DNA of 64,000 nucleotides from Chloroflexota bacterium (GCA_947479915.1 CANKAU010000002.1:1-64000), one strand, 5' to 3'; shown: positions 1 to 9,744, counted from the stretch's first letter. Numbers and translations: made by a program. Notes: generated by a model not told the origin, from the letters alone.

Positions 1-96
1 AAGGTCGAGGCGACCTCCGAGTGCGACAACATCGTCGCGCGCTACGCCGCGAACGACGCCTCTCGCTTCGCGAACAACCCGGCGGCCCGCGCCTAA
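1..96 (+). CDS. C-terminal fragment of a CDS entering from upstream (ends ...FANNPAARA*)
   Basis: Frame 1 is open from base 1 to the TAA at 94-96; product cannot be assigned from 31 aa. Confidence 0.5.
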   Translation, partial: KVEATSECDNIVARYAANDASRFANNPAARA

Positions 97-125
97 CCCG
101 GGCGCCTCGGCGCGTCGAGGACAGC

Positions 126-151
126 GAGGGGCGGCCTTGCGGCCGCCCCTC
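126..151. terminator. Stem-loop between convergent genes
   Basis: Perfect inverted repeat GAGGGGCGGCC-TTGC-GGCCGCCCCTC. Confidence 0.55.
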
Positions 152-177
152 TGCACGTCTGGCTGCGAACGCCCGCG

Positions 178-732
178 CTACGGGAGCGGGTCGGCCTCAC
201 CCGCCGGCAGCGCGACCTCGAACACGTTGAGCGTCATGCTGACGAGGCAGTAGTAGCCGACGATCCCGACGAGGTCGACGACGCCGTTCTCGCCCAGCGC
301 CGCCTTCGCGCGGTCGTAGGTGGCGTCCGACACGCGGTGCGTCTCCAGGTACTCGTTCACGAACACGTAGATCGCCTTCTGACGCTCGTCGGTCAGCGCC
401 GGCTCGGCGCCGATGCGCACGGCCTCGATGATCGCCTCCGGAACGCCAGCCTCCTTCGCCATGCGGGCGTGGGCGAAGAACTCGTACTGCGACTTCCAGA
501 ACTTCGCCGTGACGATGATCGCGAACTCGCTGAGCGTGGGCTCCAGGCTGCTGTGGTAGCGGCAGAAGTCACCGAGGTGCTGCGCGCGATCGGCGAGCTC
601 CGGGCTGCGCATCCACGGCAGGAACGGCCCGCCCGACAGTGAGATCTGCCCGCGGCTGGCGATGATCGCGTCCGCGACGCGCTTCTGATCCGGTGTGAAG
701 TTGGCGGCGTCGAGGGGCGCGAGTCGAGGCAT
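178..732 (-). CDS. Carboxymuconolactone decarboxylase family protein
   Basis: 184 aa ORF; CMD/AhpD-like helical architecture (HSSLEPTLSEFAIIVTAKFWKSQYEFFAHARMAKEAG). Confidence 0.8.
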   Translation of the reverse strand: MPRLAPLDAANFTPDQKRVADAIIASRGQISLSGGPFLPWMRSPELADRAQHLGDFCRYHSSLEPTLSEFAIIVTAKFWKSQYEFFAHARMAKEAGVPEAIIEAVRIGAEPALTDERQKAIYVFVNEYLETHRVSDATYDRAKAALGENGVVDLVGIVGYYCLVSMTLNVFEVALPAGEADPLP

Positions 733-980
733 GGGTGCTCCTGGGTCGTGGGTGCTCGTGGTTCGGCGGCAGAATAGCCGCTCGCCCCGCGCCGTGTCGC
801 GCCCTCGCGGGCTGGGCGCCGGTTGCCCGGCGCACGGCGGGGTGATCGAGAGGCGCTCAACACGCTTGTGGACGCGTTACGGCGGCGCTGGCATCATGGC
901 GGCACACCCACCACCACTCTCGCGCAGTGCCCGGACCGCCAGCGGCCGGGACTCGGCGCGGTGAGCACGAGGAGCCCCGC

Positions 981-1406
981 GTGGCCGACGCCCCTTCCGA
1001 CGACCGCTCCGTGCTGCGATCCGTCCTGCGCGGCAAGATTCATCGCGCGCTGGTGACCGGCGCCGACCTCAACTACGAGGGTTCGATCACCCTCGACCCG
1101 GAGCTGATGGACCTGTCGGGCATCGAGGAGTGGGAGCAGGTGCACGTCCTGGACGTCACCAACGGCGCGCGGCTGGAGACGTACGCGATCCGCGGCATCC
1201 CCGGCTCGGGCGAGGTCTGCATCAACGGCGCCGCCGCTCACCTCGTGCATCCCGGCGATCTGGTGATTATCCTCGCCTTCGAGTGGATCAAGTCGGAGCA
1301 TGTCGCCGACCACCACCCGCGCATCGTCCGCGTCACGGCCGAGAACCGGCCGCTGGAGCCAACCACCACGGAGCACTCGGGCCACGGCCCGATCCGCGGG
1401 GTCTAG
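981..1406 (+). CDS. panD: Aspartate 1-decarboxylase
   Basis: LRSVLRGKIHRALVTGADLNYEGSITLD...YAIRGIPGSGEVCINGAAAHLVHPGDLVII, the typical PanD sequence including the Gly-Ser processing site; GTG start. Confidence 0.93.
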   Translation: MADAPSDDRSVLRSVLRGKIHRALVTGADLNYEGSITLDPELMDLSGIEEWEQVHVLDVTNGARLETYAIRGIPGSGEVCINGAAAHLVHPGDLVIILAFEWIKSEHVADHHPRIVRVTAENRPLEPTTTEHSGHGPIRGV

Positions 1407-1440
1407 GCCCGACCGGCCGCACTGGAAGGATCCGCGCCTC

Positions 1441-2061
1441 GTGTCGCTCACTCCCACCTTCGGCCGAACGCTGATCGCCATTCCGGACACCCGGCCGCTC
1501 GCGCGGGCCTCGTGGGCCACGCTTCTGGTGGCGTTGGGCGTCGCGTTCCTCGCGGCCACGGCGCAGGTGCGCATCCCGATCCCCGGCTCGCCCGTGCCGA
1601 TCACCGGACAGACCCTCGGCGTGCTGCTGATCGCGGCCGCGTACGGCAGCCGCCTCGGCGGCACCACGGTGGCCGCCTACCTCGCGGTGGGCATCGCCGG
1701 CGCGCCGATCTTCCAGAGCGGCGGCTTCGGCATGGCGGCCCTGCGAGGCGCGACCGGCGGCTACCTGATCGGCTTCCTCGCCGCGGCTTGGATCGTGGGT
1801 GAGCTGGCCGAGCATGGCTGGGACCGCAAGCCGTACCTCGTCGTCGCGGCGATGATCCTCGGCAACGTCGTCATCTACATGTGCGGGGTCACGCACCTCG
1901 CGAACGTGCGGCTGCCCAGCGGCGCGGCGATCGGGTGGGGCCGCGTGTGGGCGCTTGGCGTCGCGCCGTTCCTGATCGGCGATGCCATCAAGATCGCCAT
2001 CGCGGCCGGGCTGCTCCCGCTCGCGTGGCGCCTCAAGCAGCGCGGCGCGCCGCGGGGCTAA
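1441..2061 (+). CDS. bioY: Biotin transporter BioY
   Basis: AQVRIPIPGSPVPITGQTLGVLLIAAAYGSRLGG... polytopic membrane protein, BioY signature. Confidence 0.9.
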   Translation: MSLTPTFGRTLIAIPDTRPLARASWATLLVALGVAFLAATAQVRIPIPGSPVPITGQTLGVLLIAAAYGSRLGGTTVAAYLAVGIAGAPIFQSGGFGMAALRGATGGYLIGFLAAAWIVGELAEHGWDRKPYLVVAAMILGNVVIYMCGVTHLANVRLPSGAAIGWGRVWALGVAPFLIGDAIKIAIAAGLLPLAWRLKQRGAPRG

Positions 2062-2077
2062 CCGCCGGCATCGCTGA

Positions 2078-3010
2078 CTACGCCGACAGGTCGAGGCTGG
2101 AGCGGACGCTGCCCTTCAGCGCGCCCTGGTACCACGAGACCTTCTCGCGCAGCGCCTTCGTCGCCTCGGGCTTGAGATACGGCTGCGCGTCCACCTCCAC
2201 CGGCTCGGGTCGCGACGGCGGCTCCGCATGCGCGATCTCCTCGCGCGCTTCCCGCGCCTCGACCGGCACCGCGGCGAGCGCCGCCGCCGCACCGTCGAAG
2301 CGGCAGCCGAGGCCGTCGTCGTAGCCGAGTTGCGCGACCACGCGGCGCGCGAGGTGCAGCGCCTCCTCGAGCTCGCCAGAGGGCGGCTCGTGGTGGCGGC
2401 TCACGGTCGCGGCGATCTCGTCCGATACGCCCCAGAGCGTGAGGAGACGACCACCCGCTTTCGCGTGGTCCTCCCCGAAGATCGCCGCTTCGGCGCCGAG
2501 CACCATCACCTCGCTGCGCGCCTTGTCGGGGAGCGATCCGTAGACGTCCGGCATCGACGCGCCGAGGACGAGGCGGCCGACGTCGTGCAGCAGCCCCGCG
2601 GAGAACGCCACCGGGCGCAGGCGGTGCGTGGTAACGGAGGACTCGCAGATGACGGCGCTGGCCAGCGAGTGCGCCCAGAACGCGTCTTCGTCGATGCCGC
2701 AGTCCTCGAGGTTCTTGAACGCCTCGCCGACGACGGCCGCGGCTACGACGCGCTTCGTCGCCTGCAGGCCGATGCGCACGAGAGCGTCACGCGTGTCCTC
2801 GATGCGGCGACGGGACGCGGAGGCGGCGGAGTTCGCCGCACGCAGCAGCACGAGCGTCAGGCCGGGGTCGGCGCGGATCAGCCCGGCGAGGTCGTCCATG
2901 CGCACCTCGTCGTCCTGCATCATGGAGAGCGCTCCGGCGCGGGCAGCGGGCAGCATCGGCCCCGTGGGCACCGCGGCGCGCTTCACGTGCACGGACGGTT
3001 CGTCCACCAT
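2078..3010 (-). CDS. HDOD domain-containing protein
   Basis: LRAANSAASASRRRIEDTRDALVRIGLQ...FSAGLLHDVGRLVLG, HDOD signature. Confidence 0.85.
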   Translation of the reverse strand: MVDEPSVHVKRAAVPTGPMLPAARAGALSMMQDDEVRMDDLAGLIRADPGLTLVLLRAANSAASASRRRIEDTRDALVRIGLQATKRVVAAAVVGEAFKNLEDCGIDEDAFWAHSLASAVICESSVTTHRLRPVAFSAGLLHDVGRLVLGASMPDVYGSLPDKARSEVMVLGAEAAIFGEDHAKAGGRLLTLWGVSDEIAATVSRHHEPPSGELEEALHLARRVVAQLGYDDGLGCRFDGAAAALAAVPVEAREAREEIAHAEPPSRPEPVEVDAQPYLKPEATKALREKVSWYQGALKGSVRSSLDLSA

Positions 3011-3172
3011 GCGTCCCCCTCGCCACCATGCACCCCCGCGCAAACCGGGCGCACGAGGCACCCCCTGCGTCCATCATCGACCGGCCGGACGCGGATCTTG
3101 ACCACCGGGGCGCGTCCGAGGCAGTCTGCCGCGCAGATGGGCAGTGAGACGCCGTGAAAGGCAGGGTGTGAC

Positions 3173-3592
3173 GTGCACATCGAGCAGAGCGTGGAGATCG
3201 CGGCGTCGCCGGAGCGCGTGTGGGAGACCACCGTGGACATCCCGCACTGGCCGGAATGGAACCCCACGGTCGACGCGGTGGAAGTGCTGACGCCGAAGCC
3301 GATGGGCATCGGATGGAGCGCACGGCTGAAGCAGCCCGGCAACCAGCCGGGCACGTGGACCGTGACGCGCTTCGAGGCGCCGCGCGTGTACGAATGGGAC
3401 ACGCGGCCGCTCGGCATGCACGTCACGGCGCTGCACGTACTGGAGCCGAGCGCGACGGGAACGCGCGTCACGCTCTCGATCGACGTCGAGGGGCCGACCG
3501 CGTTCTTCCTCGGCTGGATCGTGGCTCGCGTGTCGCGGAAGTTCCTGCCCATGGAGGCCGCGGCGCTGAAGCAGGAGTGCGAGCGCGCGTAA
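3173..3592 (+). CDS. SRPBCC family protein (polyketide cyclase-like)
   Basis: MHIEQSVEIAASPERVWETTVDIPHWPEWNPTVDAVE, typical START/SRPBCC N-terminus. Confidence 0.85.
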   Translation: MHIEQSVEIAASPERVWETTVDIPHWPEWNPTVDAVEVLTPKPMGIGWSARLKQPGNQPGTWTVTRFEAPRVYEWDTRPLGMHVTALHVLEPSATGTRVTLSIDVEGPTAFFLGWIVARVSRKFLPMEAAALKQECERA

Positions 3593-3660
3593 CACGGCGC
3601 CGGTATCCTCGGCGGAGCACTCGCGTCCTCCCGGACGCACCTCGTACCACTGGAGTCACC

Positions 3661-4671
3661 GTGACGGTTCTGCTCGCCTCCCGCGCCTTCCTCGAACGCT
3701 ACGCCGCCGACATCGAGCGCATCGGCGCGATCACCGGCCCCCGCGGCCCGCTGGAATGCGTGGCGATCCCGGAAGGCGACGGCGAACGCGTGTCGGACGA
3801 AGACATGGCGCGCATCACCGTCGGGTTCGCCTCGGGCGACATGGGCGGACGGCCCGAGGTGCCGCTGCGGCGGCGGCTCCTGGGCGCCGCGCGACGCGCG
3901 CCGAACTTCGAGTGGCTCCACGTCTCCAGCGTGGGCACCGATGACCCGATCTACCCCGAGCTGATCGAGAAGGGGATCGCCGTCTCCAACTCGCCGGGCT
4001 CGAACTCCGAGCCGATCGCCGTCACCACCCTCGGCGTGCTGCTCTCGCTCGCCCGGCGGCTCCCCTGGTACGCCGAGGCGCAGGAAGCGCACGAGTGGCG
4101 ACAGGCGATGCGCGACGAGCAGCCGCGTGACCTGCGCGGGCAGACCGTGACGATCGTCGGCCTCGGCACCATCGGCGGGTACCTCGCGCGCTTCATGCGC
4201 CCGCTGGGCGTCCACCTCATCGGCGTGCGCCGCACTCCGGCAGGCCTCGAGGACGGCGTGGACGAGTGGGTGTCCCCGGACCGCCTGGGCGAAGTGCTCC
4301 CGCGCACCGACTGGCTGATCCTCGCCGCGCCGCTCACGTCGCAGACACGCGGGATGATCGACGCGAAGGCACTCGCCGCGCTGCCGCAGGGGGCGCACGT
4401 GCTGAACGTCGGCCGCGGTGCGGTGATGGACGCAGACGCGTTCGCGGATGCGGTGCGTTCCGGGCACCTCGCGGGCGGCTACCTCGACGTGTTCGCGCAG
4501 GAGCCGCTGCCGGCTGACTCGCCGCTGTGGGATCTGCCGAACGTGATCCTCACGCCGCACGACTCCGCCGTCTCGCGTGGCAACGCGCCGCGGGCGGATG
4601 CGATGTTCATCGAGGAGCTGGAGCGCTGGCAGCGCGGCGAGCAGCCGCTGCGCAAGGTGATCGTCGAGTAG
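3661..4671 (+). CDS. D-2-hydroxyacid dehydrogenase (NAD-binding)
   Basis: VTIVGLGTIGGYLARFMRPLGVHLIGVRR (Rossmann) and LNVGRGAVMDADAFADAVRSGHLAGGYLDVFAQEPLPADSPLWDLPNVILTPH; GTG start chosen within a longer ORF. Confidence 0.88.
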   Translation: MTVLLASRAFLERYAADIERIGAITGPRGPLECVAIPEGDGERVSDEDMARITVGFASGDMGGRPEVPLRRRLLGAARRAPNFEWLHVSSVGTDDPIYPELIEKGIAVSNSPGSNSEPIAVTTLGVLLSLARRLPWYAEAQEAHEWRQAMRDEQPRDLRGQTVTIVGLGTIGGYLARFMRPLGVHLIGVRRTPAGLEDGVDEWVSPDRLGEVLPRTDWLILAAPLTSQTRGMIDAKALAALPQGAHVLNVGRGAVMDADAFADAVRSGHLAGGYLDVFAQEPLPADSPLWDLPNVILTPHDSAVSRGNAPRADAMFIEELERWQRGEQPLRKVIVE

Positions 4672-4684
4672 GGCGCGCCCGCCG

Positions 4685-5260
4685 CTAGTTCACGCGCAGG
4701 TCGCGCGGATAGTTGGCGAACAGCGCAAGGTGCGCCCGCCGTCCTCGCTGGCGGCGGAGCACCTCGACCCACATCGTCTCGGGATGCAGCGCGAACGCAT
4801 CGCCGGGCCGAGAGTCGACGACGAACCACGCTTCCTGCGCGATCTCCATCTCCAGCTGGCCGCTACCCCACCCCGCGTAGCCGACGAACAGGCGAGCCTC
4901 CTCGATCACATCGAGGCGGGCGCGGAGCATCTCGTTCGGGGCGTAGCGCAGGTCGATGAGGCCGATGTCCGGCGTCACGCGAGTCCACCAGCCGGCATCG
5001 ACGATCGAACGGTCACGGCCGAGGCCCATGACGATGTGGCGCTGCACCGGGCCGCCAGCAAAGAACACCGCCGGCTCGGCGGCGCGGGTGCCCCAGTCCG
5101 GCAGGTGTTGCGCGATCGGCTCACCGAGGGGGCGGTTCAGCACCAGGCCGTACGCGCCCTCCTCGTTGTGTGAGCAGATGAGGACGACCGTCCGCGCGAA
5201 GTTGGCGTCTTCGAGCAGCGGCGTGGCGACCAGCAGCCGACCGGCGAGCGACGCGAGCAT
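4685..5260 (-). CDS. YqgE/AlgH family protein
   Basis: LAGRLLVATPLLEDANFARTVVLICSHNEEGAYGLVLNRPLGEPI. Confidence 0.9.
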   Translation of the reverse strand: MLASLAGRLLVATPLLEDANFARTVVLICSHNEEGAYGLVLNRPLGEPIAQHLPDWGTRAAEPAVFFAGGPVQRHIVMGLGRDRSIVDAGWWTRVTPDIGLIDLRYAPNEMLRARLDVIEEARLFVGYAGWGSGQLEMEIAQEAWFVVDSRPGDAFALHPETMWVEVLRRQRGRRAHLALFANYPRDLRVN

Positions 5261-5286
5261 CGAGGCGCCGCGATCCGCGAGCGGGC

Positions 5287-6378
5287 CTAGAAGACGATGA
5301 CGCCGCGGCCGTTCTCGCCGCGGTCGAGCGCATCGAAGCCCTCGTTGATCTCCTCGAGCTTGTAGCGGCGCTGCACCAGGTCGTCGCAGTTCAGCTCGCC
5401 GCGAAGGTACAGCTCCACGATCGTGCCGAACGTCTCGTAGGGGCTCGCGCTGCCGTAATACGCACCCATGATCCGCTTCTGGCGGCGGACGAGGTCCACG
5501 AGGTCGATCGGCGCGCGGTCACCCACCGGCGCGAGGCCCGCCACCACGGCGAGCCCGTTCTTCCCGAGCGCGTCCACCGCCTGCCGCGTGGTGTCGATGC
5601 TGCCGTAGGTGTCGAACGCGAACTCCACGCCGCCGCCGGTGAGGTCGCGGATCTGCTCGACCGGGTCGCCGGCGGAGGCATCCACCCGATCCGTCGCGCC
5701 GAAGCGCGTCGCGAACTCCAGCTTCGACTCGGAGATGTCGACCGCGATGATGCGCGAGGCGTTCATGATCCGCGCCGCCTGCACCGCGTTCAGGCCCACG
5801 CCGCCGACCCCGAAAACCGCGACCGTCATGCCGGGCTTCACGCCCGGCGCGTTCACCACCGTGCCGTAGCCGGTCGGGACGGAGCAGCCCATCAGCGCGG
5901 CCACCTCCATTGGCACCTCCGCAGGGATGGGGTAGCAGGCCTGAGCGGGCGCGATGATGCGGTCGGAGAAGACGCCGATCTTCGACATCTGGAAGACTTC
6001 GCCACCGTTCGCGTCGCGCAGGCGCGTCGTGCCGTCGAACTGGCGCGCGCCGCTGATCGCGTTGGTGTCGCAGAGCTGCGGATTGCCGCTCCGGCACTGC
6101 TTGCAGTGCCCGCAGTTGGAGACGAAGGAGAGAATCACGCGGTCGCCCGGCTTCACGGAGGTGACCCCCGGCCCGACCGCCTCCACAGTCCCCGCGCCTT
6201 CGTGGCCCAGCACGCAGGGCAGCGGCACGATGGCCGTGCCGTGGATCACGTGTGCGTCGCTGGCGCAGACACCGGCGGCGCCCATGCGCACGGCCACCTC
6301 GCCGGCACGCGGCTCCTCCTGCGCGAGTTCCTCGATGACCAGGGGGCTCCGGGCAGAGCGCAGGACGGCGGCGTGCAT
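5287..6378 (-). CDS. Zinc-binding alcohol dehydrogenase (MDR family)
   Basis: LGHEGAGTVEAVGPGVTSVKPGDRVILSFVSNCGHCKQCRSGNPQLC; VFGVGGVGLNAVQAARI. Confidence 0.92.
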   Translation of the reverse strand: MHAAVLRSARSPLVIEELAQEEPRAGEVAVRMGAAGVCASDAHVIHGTAIVPLPCVLGHEGAGTVEAVGPGVTSVKPGDRVILSFVSNCGHCKQCRSGNPQLCDTNAISGARQFDGTTRLRDANGGEVFQMSKIGVFSDRIIAPAQACYPIPAEVPMEVAALMGCSVPTGYGTVVNAPGVKPGMTVAVFGVGGVGLNAVQAARIMNASRIIAVDISESKLEFATRFGATDRVDASAGDPVEQIRDLTGGGVEFAFDTYGSIDTTRQAVDALGKNGLAVVAGLAPVGDRAPIDLVDLVRRQKRIMGAYYGSASPYETFGTIVELYLRGELNCDDLVQRRYKLEEINEGFDALDRGENGRGVIVF

Positions 6379-6631
6379 GGGCGGCTCCTTCAGTGCGACA
6401 GGCGGCGTCCGGCACGGGCGCGGACGAGCATTGCGCGCATCGTACCCCGGCCGCTCGCGGTCGGCCCGCCGCTGGTCCGGGTGTGATCCGAGTCTGGATC
6501 ACAATTCGTTGACGCTCATTTAGACAAACTGGCGCAACTTTAGGCCTCGCAGACCCAAACGCAGTGCCCGAACGGGTCGTTCAAGAGTGCGAAACCACCG
6601 CTCGACCACCGAGCACCAGGGAGCGAACTCA

Positions 6632-7618
6632 GTGCCAGTACACAACAAGGCCCTTCGGATCGGCGCCATCACCGCAGCGGTGCTGGGGACCGTGGCCATT
6701 CCCGCGGCGGCGTTCGCGGCAACCTCGTCCGGGCACAGCGTCCTCGCCACCGCGGCGGGGATCCACGCGCAGCAGCAGGGCGGAGAAAGCGAGAACTTCG
6801 CCGGGCCCGCCGACCGCGGCCCGCGAGGCGGCGGCGCGAACTTCGAGGCGCTCGCGAAGGCGCTCAACACCACGCCGGACGCCCTCAAGGCGGCCATCAA
6901 GGCCGCGCACGAGGAGACCAAGCCCGCGACGAAGCCGTCCACGGACGCCGAGCGCGAGGCGCAGCGTGCCAAGTACGAGGCCGCGCTCGCAGCGAAGCTC
7001 AACGTCACCGTGGACGCGCTCAAGGCCGCCCTCGAGGCGAACAAGCCCGCGCACGGCCCCGGTGGGCCGGGCGGCAAGGGCGAGCACCGCGGCCCCGGTG
7101 CCGAGGGCCCCGGCATCGCGAAGCTCGCAACGGCGCTGAACACGACGCCTGACAAGCTCGAGGCGGCGATCAAGGCCGCGCACGAGGAGACCAAGCCGGC
7201 CACGAAGCCGACCACCGACGCCGAGCGAGAGGCGCAGCGCGCCAAGTTCGAGGCCGCGCTGGCCGCGAAGTTGAACGTCACCGTCGACCAGCTCAAGGCG
7301 GCCCTCGAGGCGAACAAGCCTGCGAAGCCGACCGCGACCGAGATGAAGGCGATGATCCAGCCCCGCCTCGCCCAGATGGTGAGCAAGGGCACGATCACGC
7401 AGGCGCAGGCCGACCAGATCCTCGCCGACATCGACGCCGGCAAGCCGGTGTTCGAGGTGCTGAAGCAGTTCATGCCGCAGCTCGGCGGCGACCACAAGGG
7501 CCCGGGCGGCCCGGGTGGCGACCACAAGGGCCCGGGTGGCCCGGGTGGTGAGCACGGCCGAGGCCCGGGTGGCGCAGGTGCCCCCGGCCAGCGCGGCCAG
7601 CAGGGACCGAGGGCCTAG
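6632..7618 (+). CDS. Secreted protein with two tandem ~70-aa helical repeats and a Gly/Pro-rich C-terminus
   Basis: Signal peptide (RIGAITAAVLGTVAIPAAAFA); repeats ALNTTPDALKAAIKAAHEETKPATKPSTDAEREAQRAKYEAALAAKLNVTVDALKAALEANKPA; AGGGAG RBS before GTG 6632. Confidence 0.8.
   Translation: MPVHNKALRIGAITAAVLGTVAIPAAAFAATSSGHSVLATAAGIHAQQQGGESENFAGPADRGPRGGGANFEALAKALNTTPDALKAAIKAAHEETKPATKPSTDAEREAQRAKYEAALAAKLNVTVDALKAALEANKPAHGPGGPGGKGEHRGPGAEGPGIAKLATALNTTPDKLEAAIKAAHEETKPATKPTTDAEREAQRAKFEAALAAKLNVTVDQLKAALEANKPAKPTATEMKAMIQPRLAQMVSKGTITQAQADQILADIDAGKPVFEVLKQFMPQLGGDHKGPGGPGGDHKGPGGPGGEHGRGPGGAGAPGQRGQQGPRA
6842..7324 (+). repeat. Internal tandem duplication (units about 6842-7051 and 7115-7324)
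   Basis: The two 70-aa units are near-identical in translation. Confidence 0.9.
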
Positions 7619-7659
7619 CCCCCCTCGCACAGACCGCCGGAGTTGCCCTGCCCGGCGCG

Positions 7660-7695
7660 AAGAGCCCTCTTGTGGTTGTCCACAAGAGGGCTCTT
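7660..7695. terminator. Perfect 16-bp stem terminator
   Basis: AAGAGCCCTCTTGTGG-TTGT-CCACAAGAGGGCTCTT followed by CCTTT. Confidence 0.9.
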
Positions 7696-7774
7696 CCTTT
7701 GCCTCGAGCTCGATGTGCGCCGGTGCATCCAGGCTGGAACGCACGGCACATCTGCCGCGCGATAGGCTGCCGGC

Positions 7775-7975
7775 ATGAGCGACGCGGATCGACGGCTGCT
7801 GCGGGAGACGGGCATCGCGGCGGTGCTGATGGGCACGATCGCCGTGGTGGTCGCCGTGCTCTTCTGGGCCGTGACCGGCCTGTCGCCGTGGCCCTACGTC
7901 GTCATCGCGGAAATCGGGGCGGCCGGGTGGGGCACGGCGATGCTCGCGCTCTGCTCCCCGGCTCGTCGAGGCTAG
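7775..7975 (+). CDS. Small membrane protein (66 aa)
   Basis: Two hydrophobic segments (IAAVLMGTIAVVVAVLFWAV; YVVIAEIGAAGWGTAMLAL). Confidence 0.55.
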   Translation: MSDADRRLLRETGIAAVLMGTIAVVVAVLFWAVTGLSPWPYVVIAEIGAAGWGTAMLALCSPARRG

Positions 7976-7978
7976 TGG

Positions 7979-8911
7979 CTAGCGCCGCGGGGTCGCGCCC
8001 ACGTTCGAGCGCAGGAACTCCACGACCTTCGCCACGTACTCGATGGGGAACTCCTTGAGTCCGTCCCCGAGCGCAGCGCCGTGCGCGACCCACAGCGACT
8101 TCGGCTGCCCCGCGGCGTTGAAGATCGCGCGCGTCTGGTCCGTGCGGGCCTCGCTGTCCTCGATGATGAAGAGCGGGCGGCCGTTGAGCTTCGCGACCGC
8201 CTCGATCGGGGCGCGGTCGGTGATGTCCTCGGCGATGCGGCGCTTCACGAAGTACGTGGTCGCCGGACGCAGGAACGTCGGCACGGAGACGACGCGGTCG
8301 AGGGCATCCTGCAGCGCAAGCTCGAGCGACGCGTACGGCGCCTCCACCACGAGCGACGCGACGCGCGGATCCTCGGCGGCGGCCATGATGCCAACCGAAC
8401 CGCCCAGCTCGACGCCCATGATCGCGATACGCGACTGGTCGACCTCGGGGCGCTTGCTCAGGTAGTCGAGCGCGCCCAGGACGTCCTGCTTCTCGCGCTC
8501 GCCAAAGGTCACCTCGACCTTCGCGGAGTGGCCCACGCCGCGCGCGTCGAAGAAGAAGACGTGGAAGCCGGCCTTCGACAGGAAGTCGGCGTAGGGCAGC
8601 ATCACGTCACGGGTGCCGCCGTAGCCGTGCATCAGGAGCACCGTGGGCAGCGGCGCGGTGCTCGGTTGCTCGCCCTGCGGCGGCGCGGCGGCGAGGAACC
8701 AGCCTGCCAGTTCCGTCTTATCGCGCGCCTGGAACTCGACTTCCTCGACCGGGAAGGGGAACTGGTCGAGGTACGGCGTGTTCTTGGGCGGGTCCGGGCG
8801 CAGCGCTGCGTCCGCGGCGACGTACGCCACGAGGATCGACACGATGACGGCGACGACCAGCGTGCCGAGCGCCGTGATCACCATCAGCCAGCGGGACTGG
8901 GCCTTCGTCAC
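7979..8911 (-). CDS. Membrane-anchored alpha/beta hydrolase
   Basis: N-terminal TM; TVLLMHGYGGTRDVMLPYADFLSKAGFHVFFFDARGVGHS; overlaps the upstream methyltransferase stop by 4 nt (GTGA). Confidence 0.82.
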   Translation of the reverse strand: MTKAQSRWLMVITALGTLVVAVIVSILVAYVAADAALRPDPPKNTPYLDQFPFPVEEVEFQARDKTELAGWFLAAAPPQGEQPSTAPLPTVLLMHGYGGTRDVMLPYADFLSKAGFHVFFFDARGVGHSAKVEVTFGEREKQDVLGALDYLSKRPEVDQSRIAIMGVELGGSVGIMAAAEDPRVASLVVEAPYASLELALQDALDRVVSVPTFLRPATTYFVKRRIAEDITDRAPIEAVAKLNGRPLFIIEDSEARTDQTRAIFNAAGQPKSLWVAHGAALGDGLKEFPIEYVAKVVEFLRSNVGATPRR

Positions 8912-9744
8912 GAGACCCGTCCGATGCATTCGATGTGGACGAACATGAAGAACGCCTCCGGGCTGTCCGCCCACGTGCGCCAGCCGGCGGAGATCGCGTC
9001 GATCTCCTCGGCAGTCGCGATGCCGTACTCGATCGCCTGCGGCTTGAAGTTGGAGTGCAGCGCCCGCTCCGCCCACGAGCGCGCCCAGTCTGCGGCCTCG
9101 TCCGGCTGCGCCATCAGTTCGACAACGCCCGTGACCTCGAGGTCGACCAGCCCCGCCTCGTTCGCCCACGACCGGAGGCGGCGACCGGCGTCCGGGTCCG
9201 CGCCGTTGCGCGCCGCGACCGCGTGGTACACCTCGAGCCAGCGGTCGATGCTCTCCTGCCGTGGCCACGCCGTCATGGTGGCGTAGTCGGCATCGCGCAC
9301 CGCGACGAGGCCGCCCGGCCGCACGACGCGGCGCATCTCGCGCAGCGCGTCCACCGGGTTCGTCAGGTGCTGCATGACCTGGTGCGCGTGCGCGACGTCG
9401 AAGCTCGCGGTCTCGTACGGCAGCTCATAGACGTTGGCCGTCTCGAAGCGCGCATTCGTTGCGCCGACCTCGGCCGCGTGGACGCGTGCGCTCTCAACCA
9501 CCTCGGCGGAGACGTCGATGCCGACGACCTCGCCCGGCGCGACGGCGCGCGCGAGACCGGTGGTGATGGTGCCGGGGCCGCATCCGACATCGAGCAGGCG
9601 CATCCCCGGCCGCAGGTGCGGCAGCAGGTACGCCGCCTCACGCTCCGCGGTACGGCGGGCATGGCGGCTGACCACGGAGGCGTGGTGACCGTGGGTGTAC
9701 CGGTCCGCGGGCACGTCCGCAGGGAGGGGCTGCTCGCTCGTCAT
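8908..9744 (-). CDS. Class I SAM-dependent methyltransferase
   Basis: LRPGMRLLDVGCGPGTITTGLARAVAPGEVVGIDVSAEVVE. Confidence 0.9.
   Translation of the reverse strand: MTSEQPLPADVPADRYTHGHHASVVSRHARRTAEREAAYLLPHLRPGMRLLDVGCGPGTITTGLARAVAPGEVVGIDVSAEVVESARVHAAEVGATNARFETANVYELPYETASFDVAHAHQVMQHLTNPVDALREMRRVVRPGGLVAVRDADYATMTAWPRQESIDRWLEVYHAVAARNGADPDAGRRLRSWANEAGLVDLEVTGVVELMAQPDEAADWARSWAERALHSNFKPQAIEYGIATAEEIDAISAGWRTWADSPEAFFMFVHIECIGRVS

Noticed and set aside
7491-7585. Short periodic repeats GGCGACCACAAGGGCCCGGGTGGC
   Set aside because: Coding microrepeats (DHKGPGGPGG) inside a gene, with no spacers or cas genes; not a CRISPR array.
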